DNA of 64,000 bases from Panicum virgatum (GCF_016808335.1 NC_053142.1:40343674-40407673), one strand, 5' to 3'; shown: positions 44,201 through 56,290, counted from the first letter of the stretch. Program-made: numbers and translations. The notes: generated by a model from the sequence alone, not told the origin.

Positions 44201-45950
44201 TGGTTCACTGGACGAAAAAGTTCGGATATGGAGCATTCAAAACCGTGAAATCGTTGATTGGAATGATTTGCATGAAATGGTCACGGCTGCTTGCTATACC
44301 CCAGATGGACAGGTTCTAATCATCCATACTTCATTCTTTGGTCTTATCTTCTTCGTATTAAGGTCTAACATGTTTCTTTCTTATTTGAAGAGTGCTTTAA
44401 TTGGTTCCCATAAAGGCAGCTGCCATATTTATGATACATCCGGTACCTCTCTCCACCTGTAGCATGATCGTCATGTTTCCATGTTTTTCTTTGGCTTTGA
44501 TCTTACCTGTTCTTTTACTTTTCTGATCAGATAATAGACTTCTTCAAAAGAAACAAATTGATCTGCAAAATAAGAAAAAGAAGTCCAATCAGAAGAAAAT
44601 CACTGGGTTTCAGGTGCTTAGTAGAACACAAATTTGTGTATACTTTACAAGCACAGTAAATTTTTTGTCATTAAGCCCCTGTCTTACTGAATAATAGTTT
44701 CTTGAATAGTTTCTCCCAGGAAATACTTCAAGGGTGCTTATTACATCTGCAGATTCAAGAATCAGGGTTGTTGATGGCCTAAATCTAGTTCACAAGTACA
44801 AAGGTATCAAATTTGAGTCTGGGAACTTTTCTAAGAGTTGGAGGCTTGTCATATTAGACCTTTTTCTAAGGCATAGTTCCGTACTGCTACAGTGTCTTTC
44901 TCTGTTTCTAAGAAGTGATTTATGAAATGAAATTGAATTTCTACTAATAGTACCAATTATCTGGTTCTTTACATGGTTTGCTACTATTAAGCTTGGTTGC
45001 TGTTTTCTTTAGTAACTCTGGAGAGCCTTGTGTCATTTCATTAAGAAGATTTATGTGGTGTGCTACAATCCTGATGTCTGTAGTGTGATAGGCTTTACAG
45101 TAGATCCACACCAATCAAATCATCTTCCGATCATCTGTTTATCAATAAAACATTTCCCTGTTCCCTTGATTGAATCATGTAGCCTTTTTGCATTTCTCCT
45201 GTCATCTCCTAGCTTTTAACAAAGTGACAAAACTTGTCAGTCTCCACTTTGTTGAGGTGATAGGTCTTCGTGTTCACTTAACATGATAACACAGTTATAT
45301 CAGCTCATTGATGGGTCCAATATGCATATGATGCTTAATTTTCTAGTTGTTTCCAGTATAAGGGCTCTGACTCTTTGTTCTATACTCTTTCAGGTTTCCG
45401 AAATACTAGCAGCCAAATCTCAGCCTGTTTAGCTGCTAGTGGGAGGTATGTGATCTCTGCAAGTGAGGATTCCCATGTGTATATATGGAGAAACGATGAT
45501 AATCTTGAACAAGGCAGAGGCAAGGGGAATGTTACTGTCACCAATTCCTATGAATATTTCCACTGCCAGGATGTGACAGTAGCTGTTGCTTTGCCATCTA
45601 CTGGCTCGGCAATGGTATCCAGAACAAACTCCAGGAAGCACGATGAGCATGACTGTGTATCCGAGCATCATCTGTTGCATGTTGTCCCTGAGAAACTGCA
45701 AGCTTCCTGTGATTTCCAAGCCCAAAGTGGCAATATCCTAAGCACCAGTTCAAATCACAGTGGTGATAGAGCAACTTGGCCCGAAGAGCTCATGACGCCA
45801 ACAAAGCAGAGCCCTCGGTCTAGTGCCAGTCTTCCCAGTGGTGCTGGTCAAGCTCCGAGTTGGTCCGCCTGGGGAATGGTAATTGCCACAGCAGGGCGTG
45901 GTGGTCAGATCAGAACATTTCAGAATTTTGGGTTTCCTGCTCGAGTATAG
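41293..45950 (+). CDS. WD40-repeat protein, plant WDR44-like family
   Basis: Seven exons join into 800 codons: 41293-42660, 43976-44066, 44155-44312, 44391-44442, 44531-44613, 44710-44803 and 45394-45950. Every intron begins GT and ends AG and the frame stays open. The N-terminal ~330 residues are disordered, with an acidic run, [11 protein letters not shown] near 35-45, many Ser/Arg patches and a conserved [24 protein letters not shown] block at 196-219. WD repeats begin at about 331 ([20 protein letters not shown]) and continue at 442, 482, 527, 590 and 625, ending with [11 protein letters not shown]. An insert of about 70 residues separates the first two repeats. Such beta-propellers act as protein-interaction platforms, and relatives are linked to Rab-dependent membrane traffic in animals; the plant role is uncertain. 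The Met at 41353 is an alternative start. Confidence 0.92.
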
Positions 45951-47641
45951 TAGCTATGAGGCTGCTGCCTGGACTCGGCATCTGCTCTGCAGCAAGCCGG
46001 GTGATTTTTGTGTATAGATAGGTGAAAATTTGGGTGATTTGCACAGCAGTCTGGGATGTGGGATTTTGTTGCTCCTAGGTGCACCTGCTTGTGATCTTCA
46101 ACTAACCTACGACCTGGCACTCAAGGCACGGCGAATTGGTTTGCCCGGAATTGTACATGAGAATGGAGCCCGGGAAGGACGACAGGCGTCGGCCGGTTGG
46201 AGCGAGATCATTGGGATCTTTTGCCACCATCTTTTCATCTGTTTTCTCCATTGAGTCCAGTTTAGATTTTCTCTTGATGTTTACCCCTTTATTATATATT
46301 CTTGTAAGAAGAAATCTCAGTTCTACAGAAAAAGATAAGCAAAAAAGAGTTGCACAGAGTGATGAATTCGTTGTACTGGTATAGCAGGCTTGAGAAGTTA
46401 ATGGTACATGAGTATAGGAGTAATGGACTAGGAAGAGATGCAAAAATTTTGAGTTCTGAAGCTTTTGGACTTTGCTTCTGAACAAGGTTGGCCCGGTGCA
46501 TTTCTGATGTATATCTGGTGTCCAACTGCCGTTTATCCAACAAATTTGTTATCCACTCTGTTTTCGATCATTGCTACATGCTCTTTTCCCGTTGTGTCGC
46601 GTGATGTCTGTGCACTGTATGCGTTCATTTTTCTTGTGGTTTCTGGAGAAAACTACGCAATTTCCTTGGACTTCAACTGTTCAGATGTTTGGCGGCGAGT
46701 GCTGATCTTGCTCCCCACGACTTTGGTCTTCCAGGTATTTGGTGATCGCATCGATATGCCTGTCGAAGCTGATGCGAAAGCTCTCAGGGCTGTCTCGGGC
46801 ACCACCAGGAATCAGGAACAGCGTTTCGGTGATTCTCTGAATCGTTTGATGTGATGCCAAACAAACAGGTAAAATCAACTGGAATTGGCTTGACGAAGGT
46901 AATGAGTGTGGTCTTTTCATGTTTTCCTTTGACTAGGAAGATTGTGCTAGGCATATGTATTGTGCAACTTCTTTCATTAAAAGAAAAGATAGAAAAAAGG
47001 AGGACTGTGCCACGCACTGCTGATGCTGACGCCTCTGAACTGTATCTTTAGGACCACACAAACAAATTTGTCAGCCTCAATGCCTCATCACCGATCCAAC
47101 CATCCAGGACCCCACAATCGCGAACGTTTGGTGAGGTGGGCTCTTCTCTTTCGGTAAGGTCAGACGGTTTGGTCAAACACCTTGAGAAAAAGAATATATA
47201 GAGGGGAAAGAGAAAAGGAGTACATCTAAAGAAGTCACCATTAAAAATTATATATAAAAAAACGCCTTCTGCTGGTAAATGTATGCGGATTCAGACACAG
47301 AAATGGAGTAATGGACCAACTGGTTCTAGTATGCATTATGCAACTAAAATAAAGATAATATACTTATCACTAATTATAAGTATTCTCATGACAGTACTCA
47401 TGCTTGTTAGGACGTTAGACGTTTAGAACAAAGAGAGTAACATCAAAAGAAACAATTCCCCAGATGCACTTTATAAAATGGAAGGTATGCTAATTACGCT
47501 TAAGTCATCAAAGGAACACAATAGCAAAGGTTGCCTCTTAGTTACAAAAGCATATGGCGGGTGTTCTGATTCATAATCTCTTCTCCATCTCTTCTCTATC
47601 TCTACTATAAAAAGAGGCTAATGGTGACGTTTTTTTTTGTC
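45951..47641. other. 3'UTR of the WD40 gene and intergenic DNA
   Basis: The transcript probably extends a few hundred bases past the stop, but no clear polyadenylation signal was fixed. A 129-codon frame at 46465-46854 has no domain and is judged fortuitous. From 47060 on nothing is recognised until the SINE. Confidence 0.45.
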
Positions 47642-47657
47642 TACACTGTCACATGCG

Positions 47658-47941
47658 CCAAAGGCATGCTATCGTAGTGGTAGCATCGTTGGAGGCACTC
47701 CCCAGAGGTCCTGGGTTCGATCCCCCTCGGGGGCGAATTTTAGCTCTGGGGTTAAAAAAACTCCCTCACTTGTCCCACGTCCAAAGCACTGTGGAGCCCG
47801 GCCTAACTCACAAGGCGACGGGCCCCCGTGTACGAGTGAGGCAGGGGTTCGGGGGTTTTCTTGGCCTGCTATGAGAAGGTCATTCTACCTCTCAAATAAT
47901 GCCATTGGTGCGGTTTCACCCCCCGCAGGTCAAGTTTTTTT
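47658..47941 (+). mobile_element. tRNA-derived SINE with 16-base target duplication
   Basis: The head reads as a decayed tRNA gene with an A-box-like tagtggtagcatcg and a B-box-like ggttcgatccccc (about 47673-47730), which would be an internal RNA polymerase III promoter. The 3' end is a run of T. The perfect 16-base duplication tacactgtcacatgcg lies at 47642-47657 and 47942-47957. The body (about 284 bases) is longer than a typical Au-type plant SINE of under 200 bases. The frames across it are not genes. Confidence 0.85.
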
Positions 47942-47957
47942 TACACTGTCACATGCG

Positions 47958-48320
47958 ATCCGTTCGTTCGTTCCTTTTGGTTAAGCCGCGAGCTAATCCT
48001 GATCGCCCGTTTGAATTTGCCACCTTCGATCCTCTGTTTGAATCATGCCGCTTGCCGAGCGCCCGCCCGTAAATCTCGCCGCCTTCCGAGCACCTCCACG
48101 CTGCCCCCCTCCCCCGCTTCGCCCACCGCTCGCACATCCTCCGCAGCTCGGCTGCCAAACGCCTGCATGCCCTTCGCAGTCCAACGTGCCGCCGGCCGCC
48201 GCCACTGCACCTGCTCAAACCACCGCACGGCCGGCCGCCGCCACCGCAGGGCGCATCGCCCTTTCATCGCGATTGAGGAGCCGCGGCAAGGGTGGTCAGG
48301 GAGCGAGAATACAGGTCAGA
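47958..48320. other. GC-rich spacer
   Basis: Proline-rich frames are open on both strands, with no domain. It directly precedes the inverted LTR arm at 48321. Confidence 0.4.
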
Positions 48321-49531
48321 TGTGACAGAACCGCCCGGTTAAACGGATTAATTAAGCGTAACCACAATTATTTGAACACATCAGGCGCATTAGCTTAATT
48401 AAATGTAACCTGACAGCTTCCAACCCACAGGCCGATCGAAACATACCAGTAGTCTCGCACGACGGCGAGCGCAGACGGTATCAGCATGATAAAATTTTAC
48501 AAGAATAGTAATTAATTTTAAATTATTTACAAAACCGCTTTCCATTTAGGATAAACATAAGAAATGATAGCAGCGGAAAAGAATTTAACCTGAGGAGCAT
48601 TTTTAATAGAGAACAAATAAAATAAAAAAATAAATCGAGAACTACCAAGTCGTGAAGACATGACGTCATATCGAGCCCACCGATGCGAATCCTGGTTAAC
48701 TCATATACCTGAAAATAGGGTAAACAACAAACCATGAGTATACTAATACTCAGCAAGACTTACCCGACTGTGGGTATACATAGCCCACGTATTTAGACAT
48801 GCAAAGCTTTCTGGCTGGTGGTTCATTTTGCAGGAAAAGCGTCTAGAGGTGGATCCTTATTTTCGATATTTTAGATCCAGATTCTATATAGATTCATTAT
48901 GATCTAGTATTGGCATAAACCATCTAAAGCAAACATGATAGAATATTAGTCACAATTCAAAGTAGACATCAACATATATAATATAATCCATATTCCATTT
49001 CATATTACTACGATGTGACGCAGTTGATCAAAGTACCCATGTCCGACAGCGACTGACGGCGAATCGATTCGATTTAACCGTGTGACACCTGCCCCGGGTT
49101 GCGGCGGTGTAATATCTACAGCACCAAGTACAAACATCACAGACTGCACCAGCTTTTGCAATGGCAATAATCCCTTACCGAGCAAGCCTGGTATTCAGTG
49201 TGATAAATTAGGATGCAAATGCACATTTTGCTAAATCTTTATAGGCAACATCATCGCATGTGTAATAACTTCAAACAGAAGCAATCTAGTAATAACATTA
49301 TCTGTGATATGAAATATTTATAAATAAACCTACCTTTCATTGAGGACAAACTGTCAACTGATGTGCTTCTTATACTTTGGTTCCATGGCTTCCATGAATT
49401 AGGGTTGGAGAGGAAAGAGAAAGGGGATGAAGCAAGTGAGGAAAGAGAAAAACGTGCAAACCGCGCAGTCAGCTTCTGCCGCCGCTAGCAGTGCAGACTC
49501 CGTTCCCCACAGCCAGCTCCAGCGCCGTTGC
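48321..49531 (-). repeat. Inverted, truncated relative of the LTR at 49532-52078
   Basis: Read on the minus strand this matches the 3' half of the neighbouring LTR. Shared landmarks are catcaggcgcattagcttaa, cgatcgaaa, ctcagcaagacttacccga and agacatgcaa (plus-strand sense here), in the same order as in the reverse complement of 50940-52078. It begins tgtgaca at 48321, so it shows an LTR end. It breaks off where the second LTR begins at 49532, which suggests the second inserted into the first. Confidence 0.55.
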
Positions 49532-52078
49532 TGTAACACCTCAGGTGTTAATCACTTGTAGTTAAGACTAAGCTCAGATATTAGTTACAAACCTACACGA
49601 CAAAACTTCACAAAACCAAAGTTTAGGTCTCAGCTCAGCCGGACCGGTCTGACCGGTCGGGACAACCGATCTGACCGGTTGAGCCGGTTTCAGCCGTTTT
49701 GAGCCCCACAATATTTAAATCTCTCTCTCTTCTCTCCACCAACTCACTCCCCCCCTCCTCAGCGAGCTGAGCACGCCTGCTCGAGCTCACCCCTCTCATT
49801 TTCTCCCCCAAACCCTAATCCCCAAATCCCTCCTCTTTATTGGATCCAAGGCTGGGAAAAGATCAAATCGGTGTGGGACGCGCTCCTCTCCACGATTCCC
49901 TCCCTGGGGTGCCTTGGATTCGAGTTCTTCGTGCAAGAAGGAGCTCATTCAAGGTATTAAGGCTTGTGTGGGTCGATCTCTCGTTCTGTATGATTTAGGC
50001 GATTCCCTCTGGTCAAATACCTTTAGTAGCATCCCTGAGTTAGTTCCTAGAAGGGTATTGATTTTGGTGGGCGATTTTCGCCGCGCCAAGAATTCCAGTT
50101 CGTGGTCTGGGTATGACCGGTCTGACCGGTAGTGGGTACCGGTCTGACCGGTGTGGCTGGTAGAGGCTGAGAGGGATTAGTTAGGGGTAGTTGGTGGAAA
50201 TTGGTGAAAGCGATTTTGGTTACTGGTTATTTGTAATTTTTGTAAATCATACCTACATTGCTCATGTCATATGCATATGCATACGTGTAGCAGCCGCGGC
50301 GGAGGAGGTGGTATACGAGGTGGTTGCGGAGCCACAGGAGCCGCAGGGGCAAGCCCCGCAGCAGGACGAGCGGCATGAGAACCAGGCCCAAGGCCCAGTT
50401 GACCCCGGTACTGAGCAACAGACTCAAGGCAAGCCCCAGTGCATGACCTATTATTTCAAATTTATGACACCTATATATATGTCTCTATTACCTGTGCATT
50501 AGGTTTAGGAATTGGTTGAAACTCTAGTTGCATGATCCATAGGTTACCTTGAGGCCGATAGAAGTGCTATGCTTAATAGTTTCCGATAGAAGACGAGTGA
50601 TCTCTTGACACTCGCGAGATATAGGATGTTTAGAAGTCGAGTAATTTTTGGTTACTTGCGAGATATGAGATATAATTATATTCCAGTACATGAGTTGTTG
50701 AATTTGATATGAAAAGAATGGAGAATTGAGACCAGACGTGAATGATGAGGATATGTAGGTATGACAGCAAGACAGAGTTCCTGGGTGTCTTAGTTCCGTC
50801 TGTGTCGGTTAAGGACCGTACTGTTGTTGGCCCTGCTGATCATGTTTGAATTATACTAACCGCATGCCGGGAGTAGGAGGTAGTCGAAACCGGTAAGCTT
50901 AGTACTGTCTCGCTTCGAAAGTACAGAACTTCATCACCACCCCTTAGGGCGAATCGAGTAGTAATGGAGAAACGGGATGCATATATTTACTTTTGGTGGT
51001 CTCTCGTTGAGCTCGGCTAACTATATGTAGGTGGGGCGGTTCTGTAGTTCGAGGCGGGGAGGGGAAGGGTTGATGCGTGTGGTCCGACGGGGCATACGCG
51101 TGCCGTGTTGGTTAGGTCTACCTTGCAAGGTTAAATCAGATCGATTCGCCGCCAGTCGCTCTCGGATATGAGCACTTTGGTCACTGCGTCACATCGTAGT
51201 TTCATGTTAGATTGATAATGATATTTATAGTTATGATTACATTGTATTGTTACTATTAGTTGCATCACCATGTTTGCTATAGTTGATTCATGCAAATATT
51301 AGATTAGAGTTAATTTATATAGAATCTGGGGCTAAAATAATAAAAGTAAGGAATTACTTTAGTCGCCTTTCTGCAAAATAACCACCAGCCAAATGCCTTG
51401 CATGTCTAGGTATGTGGGCTAAGTTATACCCACTGGTCGGGTAAGTCTTGCTGAGTATTAGTTGCTCAGGGTTTGTTGCCACCAAATTTTATTTCAGGTC
51501 ACCCGGACGTTGATTTCTGTCCCTGCTGTGTCAAATTCATCCGCCGTGATGCAGAGGGGTGGGAAGTGGTGGATCGAGACCCCTAGGCTAGGTGTTCGTC
51601 GGATTGCACACTTGAGGGCTGAGTGTGCAGCCTTGCAGTTTTGCGTGGACCGGTCTGACCGGTGTTTAGTATAGGCCGGGGGAGGGCACCGGTCTGACCG
51701 GTGTAGGGAACCGGTCTGACCGGTTGTGTTGAACCTGAACCAGGGAGTTAGTTTAGTCGCAGGTTCTTTTCTTTTGAACTTGTTTCTCTATTATAAAGTT
51801 TGTACATTATGCAATTTATGTAAATTATGTAAGTCATGGTGTATTGGAGCTCGATTTGTAAAACTCGTTGTTTATTATCGTATGTCACCTCTTTGTATTT
51901 CCAAATAATTATCGTGCTTGTACCATCTGCGCCCGCCTTCGCGTGGGACTACCAGTGTTATTTCGATCGGGCCGTGGGTTGAGAAAGGACCGTCAAATTA
52001 AACCATTAAGCTAATGCGCCTGATGTATTCAAATGATGGTCATTATGTTTAATTTAGAGTTTTAATTTAGCGGTTACA
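49532..52078 (+). mobile_element. Solo LTR of about 2.5 kb (Gypsy-like)
   Basis: 2547 bases from tgtaacacctcagg to agcggttaca. The flanks gttgc (49527-49531) and gtcgc (52079-52083) agree at four of five bases, so a slightly mutated target duplication is likely. A TATA-like atatttaaat lies near 49711. Six or more copies of the near-palindrome accggtctgaccggt occur in it. A Glu/Gln/Pro-rich stretch at about 50290-50450 is part of the LTR, not a host gene. No internal domain accompanies it. Confidence 0.6.
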
Positions 52079-52332
52079 GTCGCCGCTGCTGCTTGCGCCG
52101 TGAACGCTCCGCTCACCTCTCCGACGGCCGTGACCGCACTAGCGCAGCCCGCGACGCCCGATGCTGCGTCGTCGGCGTGGCTCCTCGGCACGCCGTCGAG
52201 GCTCCCTGCCACCACTGCTGCACCGGTGCCACTTCTAGCCTTTATTTGCATGTTCCGAAATATTTGCAAAAATAAAGAATCCCAGAAACTTCCTCCGTAC
52301 GTGGTGACCGCCTCGCCCTCATGGTCACCATG

Positions 52333-52770
52333 TCAGCGGCCCGCGCGGCGGCGACAGGCCAACGTGCAGGACCTTGGTTTCAACCTGACGACGTCCATAA
52401 GCCCTAACGCGTCGCACAAGTCCCTGATGCATCTCAGGAACTCGGCGTGCCCAGGGTACCTACCGCCGGGCGTCGCCGGTGTGCCGTCGTATGCTGGGGA
52501 AAGAACGTACGGGAAGTCAGAGAAGGAGAAGGCCGTTAGCTCCCTCGGGCTGATGAGTCGGACGGAGGCGTACATGCTGCTGTGCACGCCTAGGGCGTCG
52601 CCGCCGCCGTCCGTCGTCCTCGGGGACGTACGGCCACTGCCCGCCGCCGCCGCCGCCGCTCTGTTCCATTACCATCACGTCGTGGCCCTTGCGGAGGAGC
52701 TCGCGGACGCTAGCCCCAAGACCGAACCAGTGCTGAAAATAGTAGCAATTTAGTGATGCATAAATTAATT
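52333..52770 (-). pseudogene. Flavin-containing monooxygenase fragment (FMO GS-OX-like)
   Basis: Two frame-shifted pieces of the N-terminal half of a plant FMO, a FAD- and NADPH-dependent S- or N-oxidising enzyme. The upstream piece (about 52720-52650) has RELLRKGHDVMVMEQSGG..GGQW, the end of the FAD-binding fold, but its glycine motif is damaged. The second (52587-52333) has ISPRELTAFSFSDFPY, RYPGHAEFLRCIRDLCDALGLMDVVRL. The NADPH-binding half is absent and the two pieces are not in one frame, so the gene is dead. Confidence 0.75.
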
Positions 52771-53140
52771 CCGATAAGGCGAAAAAGAACAGCTGCATGT
52801 TTTAGATGATCATAGATAACAATAAGGTACTGATGATACAGATAGATGACGGCGCATCTACATCTAGCTAGTACTGCCTGGTACACAGGCCATTTCTAAT
52901 ACTAGAAGGAACAGCCAACAACTACGATATATGGGAGGCGCAACGATTATTTGATTTGATTTATAGCACCCAGCTGATCCTTTCTCGACGGAAGATGTAA
53001 CGCAGTGACTTGTGCACCACCATCCTGAACCCTTCTTCCGAAGAAGAGGATCGAACCAGCTCCACACCAGTGAGCAGAGCTGCCCTCTTACCTATAATCT
53101 GGCACTCATCGTATTCGTCCGTCCCCACCTGTTATCACTG
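52771..53140. other. Spacer between two gene relics
   Basis: AT-balanced, no coding frame with a recognisable domain. No transposon end is visible. Confidence 0.4.
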
Positions 53141-53270
53141 TGTTCGGCAGGCTGGAGCTGGAGTTGTGTGAGAGAAAAATACTGTTACATGTCTGGTCGC
53201 TGGATGCTAGAGCTGGAACGATGTGAGAAGAAAATACTGTAGCGCTGGAGCTGGAGCCACCAGCCGAACT
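53141..53270. mobile_element. Small MITE inserted in a coding sequence
   Basis: About 130 bases. The ends tgttcggcaggctggagctg and cagccgaact are imperfect inverted repeats, and two internal tgtgaga(a)gaaaatactgt units repeat each other. It supplies the last 20 codons and the stop of the pseudogene at 53207-54315. Target duplication is unclear. Confidence 0.55.
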
Positions 53271-54315
53271 CCTCCGCTGGAGGTCGTGTGCCACCCTACG
53301 GGCGTCTCGAGGCCTTCCTTCCAGTGATGCTTCACTGTCACCGAGGGTCTGTATTCACCCCTGGCGGCTGCGGCGACGGCGGCACCGAGGTCCGACCACG
53401 CACACAGGTGGTGCCTGTCGCTGTCGTCCTCGTCCTCGTCGTCGCCGGACCAGGAGACGCCCAGCCAGAGATCGAGGTCGGGGACGTACTGGGGCGCACC
53501 GAAGAAGGGCATCTGCCAGTCGCTGGTGGCATGCCGCATCCACTGGCGCCTCACCGTGTCAAACAGGTAGGTGCCGCCGAAGGGGGGGGGGGGGGACCAG
53601 GCCGACACGCATATGATGCGGCCGCCGTCTAGCACCGCGTGGCTGTGGATGGAGGAGCTCTCGAACAGCGGCGGCGGCGGAAGACGTTCCCATGCCCATA
53701 ATGGATAAGTTACTCGGTTTGGGAATTTTGGCTTGGAGTGGTCGAATCTGAGCACCTGGAAGTTGAGGTAGAGTCACAGTTGGAGGACATGACGTAGAGG
53801 TCCTCTGCTTCCCCAGGGGCATCGGCGTCGGCGACGGAGATGACGATGGGGCTTTTACCCACGTAGCTGAGGCCGCTGGGCATCGACCAGGCGGTGTGCG
53901 AGTCGGCGTGGAAGACGAAGGTGTTCCCCTCCTGGCTTCTCCAGAGGATCCTGCTCTCGCTGATCCGGGGGTTCGCCAGACCGAAAAGATGCCGCTCTGG
54001 GGTCATACCACGCACCGCCGGTTGGAATTTGTAGGCCGGCGCGGGAAGCGATAGCCGGAAGACCTCTGGTTTGGCCGCCGCTTCTGCTTCAGCCGTCGAT
54101 GGGTACAAGAGATGCTGCGAGACGTCCAGGCGGTGCAGCGAACACACGTTGCTCAAGTAGCTCTCGGCCACCACGTTCACAAACCGGCGCCGCAACTTCA
54201 TCAGATCAGGACGACGACGATCCCGCAAGCATACCTCGGGCAGATCCGGCTGACTGGCTGTTGATGTTGAGGGCGGCGGGATCTGAGTCGAGTCGGCGGC
54301 GCCGGGGATTTCCAT
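53207..54315 (-). pseudogene. Grass-expanded uncharacterised protein, frameshifted and truncated
   Basis: I recognise a family common in grasses that begins RRRFVNVV...CSLHRLDVSQHLLYPSTAEAEAAA and folds, as far as its repeats suggest, like a kelch or WD propeller, but I know no function. The first part (54315-53710) has that start, then ERHLFGL, SRILWRSQEG and SPIVISVADAD. A one-base shift near 53765 moves the reading to a second frame (from about 53762 to 53207) that continues with LRFDHSK, GRIICVSAW, YLFDTVRRQW and DLWLGVSW. The 3' end is cut by a MITE. A TATA box at about 54320-54328 lies so close to the Met at 54315 that the Met at 54201 (MKLRRRF) is the more likely start. Confidence 0.7.
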
Positions 54316-54319
54316 TCCT

Positions 54320-54328
54320 TATATATAC
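54320..54328 (-). promoter_or_regulatory. TATA box of the grass-family pseudogene
   Basis: Minus-strand gtatatataagg lies only a few bases before the longest frame's ATG. Transcription would then start near 54290, downstream of that ATG, which supports the start at 54201. Confidence 0.55.
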
Positions 54329-56290
54329 GGCGAGTAGGAAGGTAGGCTGGATCATTTGTTCACGCCGTGGGCCGCAGTCACTCTGATGATTTCGTGTTTT
54401 ATTGGGCCATGAACTCCCTCCTAAGAGCAGGCTCCTTTATAAAGGGCTTTGGTAGGGTGCTCGACTTTGGGCCAGGCCGGCTCCTCCTCTTGGCCCAAAG
54501 ACAGGTTACTTTGATGTTTTCATTCGCAGACGTAAAAGGGAAGTATAGGGAAAAAAGGGAAAGAGGTACAGGGAACACGGGGAAACTCGAAATTTCAAAC
54601 TGCAAATTCAAAATCTCGATTTACTATTCACAGCACTATGCAAATTCAGCTTGACACTATTCAAATTCGCGATACTATTCAAAATACGATGTACTATTCA
54701 AATTCGGAATATGAACAGTGCAAGAGCACTCACCGGGGAGTGGATCAGGCACCCAATATTTGCTAATATTGAAGGCACTACTATGCTTATACGGTGGGTG
54801 GAGCACTAGGTGGATTATGGTGATCGTGCGTGGATGGTGGAGTGCGTGGATATTATGATCGTGGAGTGCGTGATTATTATGACCGTGATTAGCGGGATAT
54901 GGGTATGCGTGCGATTCTCAGGATCTTTGGCAGGCTTGCGAGGCTAAGGGTTCAGCAGGCGTGCGTGCAGATGGTTGTGTCTGTCCTACTCGGTACTCAC
55001 CATACGCGTCGCGAGTTTGCTTTGAAAGCAGCTAATTCTTTCCCAAACAGCACCCTAACCACAGTGATATGAGGCGAGGTTCTATCGTCTCCCCAGGCAG
55101 TTTCACCTGAAGGGAACACTTCTCTACGGACACAGGCTCTCTCAGACGCCTCTCCCTGGGCTAAACGAGAGCAACTCAACGAAGAGGTTTCTCCTACAAG
55201 ATTCCTAGCACAGAAACTCTCCCCATATAAACGGCCTACGGCAAAGTAGAGATTTTCAAAGCAAAAACTGCTCCATTTCCACAAACAAGCTTACATACAG
55301 TTTTCTCTTTCGGGATACCCTAAGCACTTATACACGCTAGGTAGATTACCTTACAGGCGACAGAAGCTCACAGCAGGCTCCCTTATTTCTATATTACAAT
55401 GGGAGTGGTACCAATTAAGTGGAGTGGTGGTGGATGTGTTGTGGGTCTTCGGCGGTCGGTGTCTTCTCTCCTCTTCTTGGTCCGGCGATGAGTGCATGCG
55501 TCTGGCTTCTCCTTTTATAGAAGGGAGGAGCCTTCTAGCTTAAGGAAGCGCCTGGACACCCGACGTCTTCAATTATTCTCCTCTACTATTGCCTGTACAG
55601 CTGGACGGCGCTGCTGCCTTCAATATTTGTCCTGGCTACAGTAGAATTTACTGTTTTAATTACTGTTTATTCCTTTTGTCTTGTCCACTTCCGCACAACT
55701 TTCTTCACGTGATATTCCCTGGAGATATTCGGGGGTATAGTCTTCCACGCCCGAATGATTGATGTCGTATATATATGGTCAATCAGGACCGGTCTATTTA
55801 GCACCTAGTGTGTTGAATAGTTGTTTAACGCCCACGGGGAGCTAGCACTCCGGCAAGACAAAATTACGGTGACACAATGTGAGGGTAGTAAAATTTGGTT
55901 AAGTGTGTACTTTTAATGCATATATATCCCTGGAGCCTATGGTTTGTCATGGTTGTGGCATGTTTTAATGCACATTTGACTACTCGCACATTAATAAAGC
56001 ACTGATTGACCAGTAAAAAGGGCGCCATGCATGGGGCATTTGTGCGGCGTTCGCGTCAGCATCACTAGAGTTGTGGAAAATATGCGGATGGAGTATAAAG
56101 TGGAATGTGTGGCTATAGAGATCTATGTTTGAGTTGTGTGGATCGTGCCAGGGTAAAAAACTCAATTGTAGTTCTCTAATTTTATGATAATACTCTTTGA
56201 TATTGATAATATTACTACTAATATAAAACTCAATTGCAGTTTTTGGAATTCAAAGTCCGGTCACATGGACCAACTCAAATAAAAGGCTCA
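54329..56290. other. Intergenic and repeat-like DNA
   Basis: A loose tandem array of units like actattcaaattcg covers about 54620-54705. 55000-55880 has the composition of a reversed LTR, with a minus-strand TATA-like tctataaaagg near 55512-55522, but no ends could be fixed. No gene is recognised. Confidence 0.4.
54620..54705. repeat. Degenerate short tandem repeat around actattcaaattcg
   Basis: Four to five imperfect copies spaced about 22-26 bases apart. Confidence 0.6.

Noticed and set aside
46465..46854. 129-codon frame after the WD40 gene
   Set aside because: No domain, no splice context, and it lies in likely 3'UTR or spacer. Probably fortuitous.
47658..47735. A functional tRNA gene
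   Set aside because: A and B boxes are present, but no cloverleaf can be formed. The segment is the head of a SINE with a target duplication.
50191..50502. A Glu/Gln/Pro-rich protein gene
   Set aside because: It lies inside the 2.5-kb LTR and has no recognised domain. Similar stretches are part of grass LTRs.
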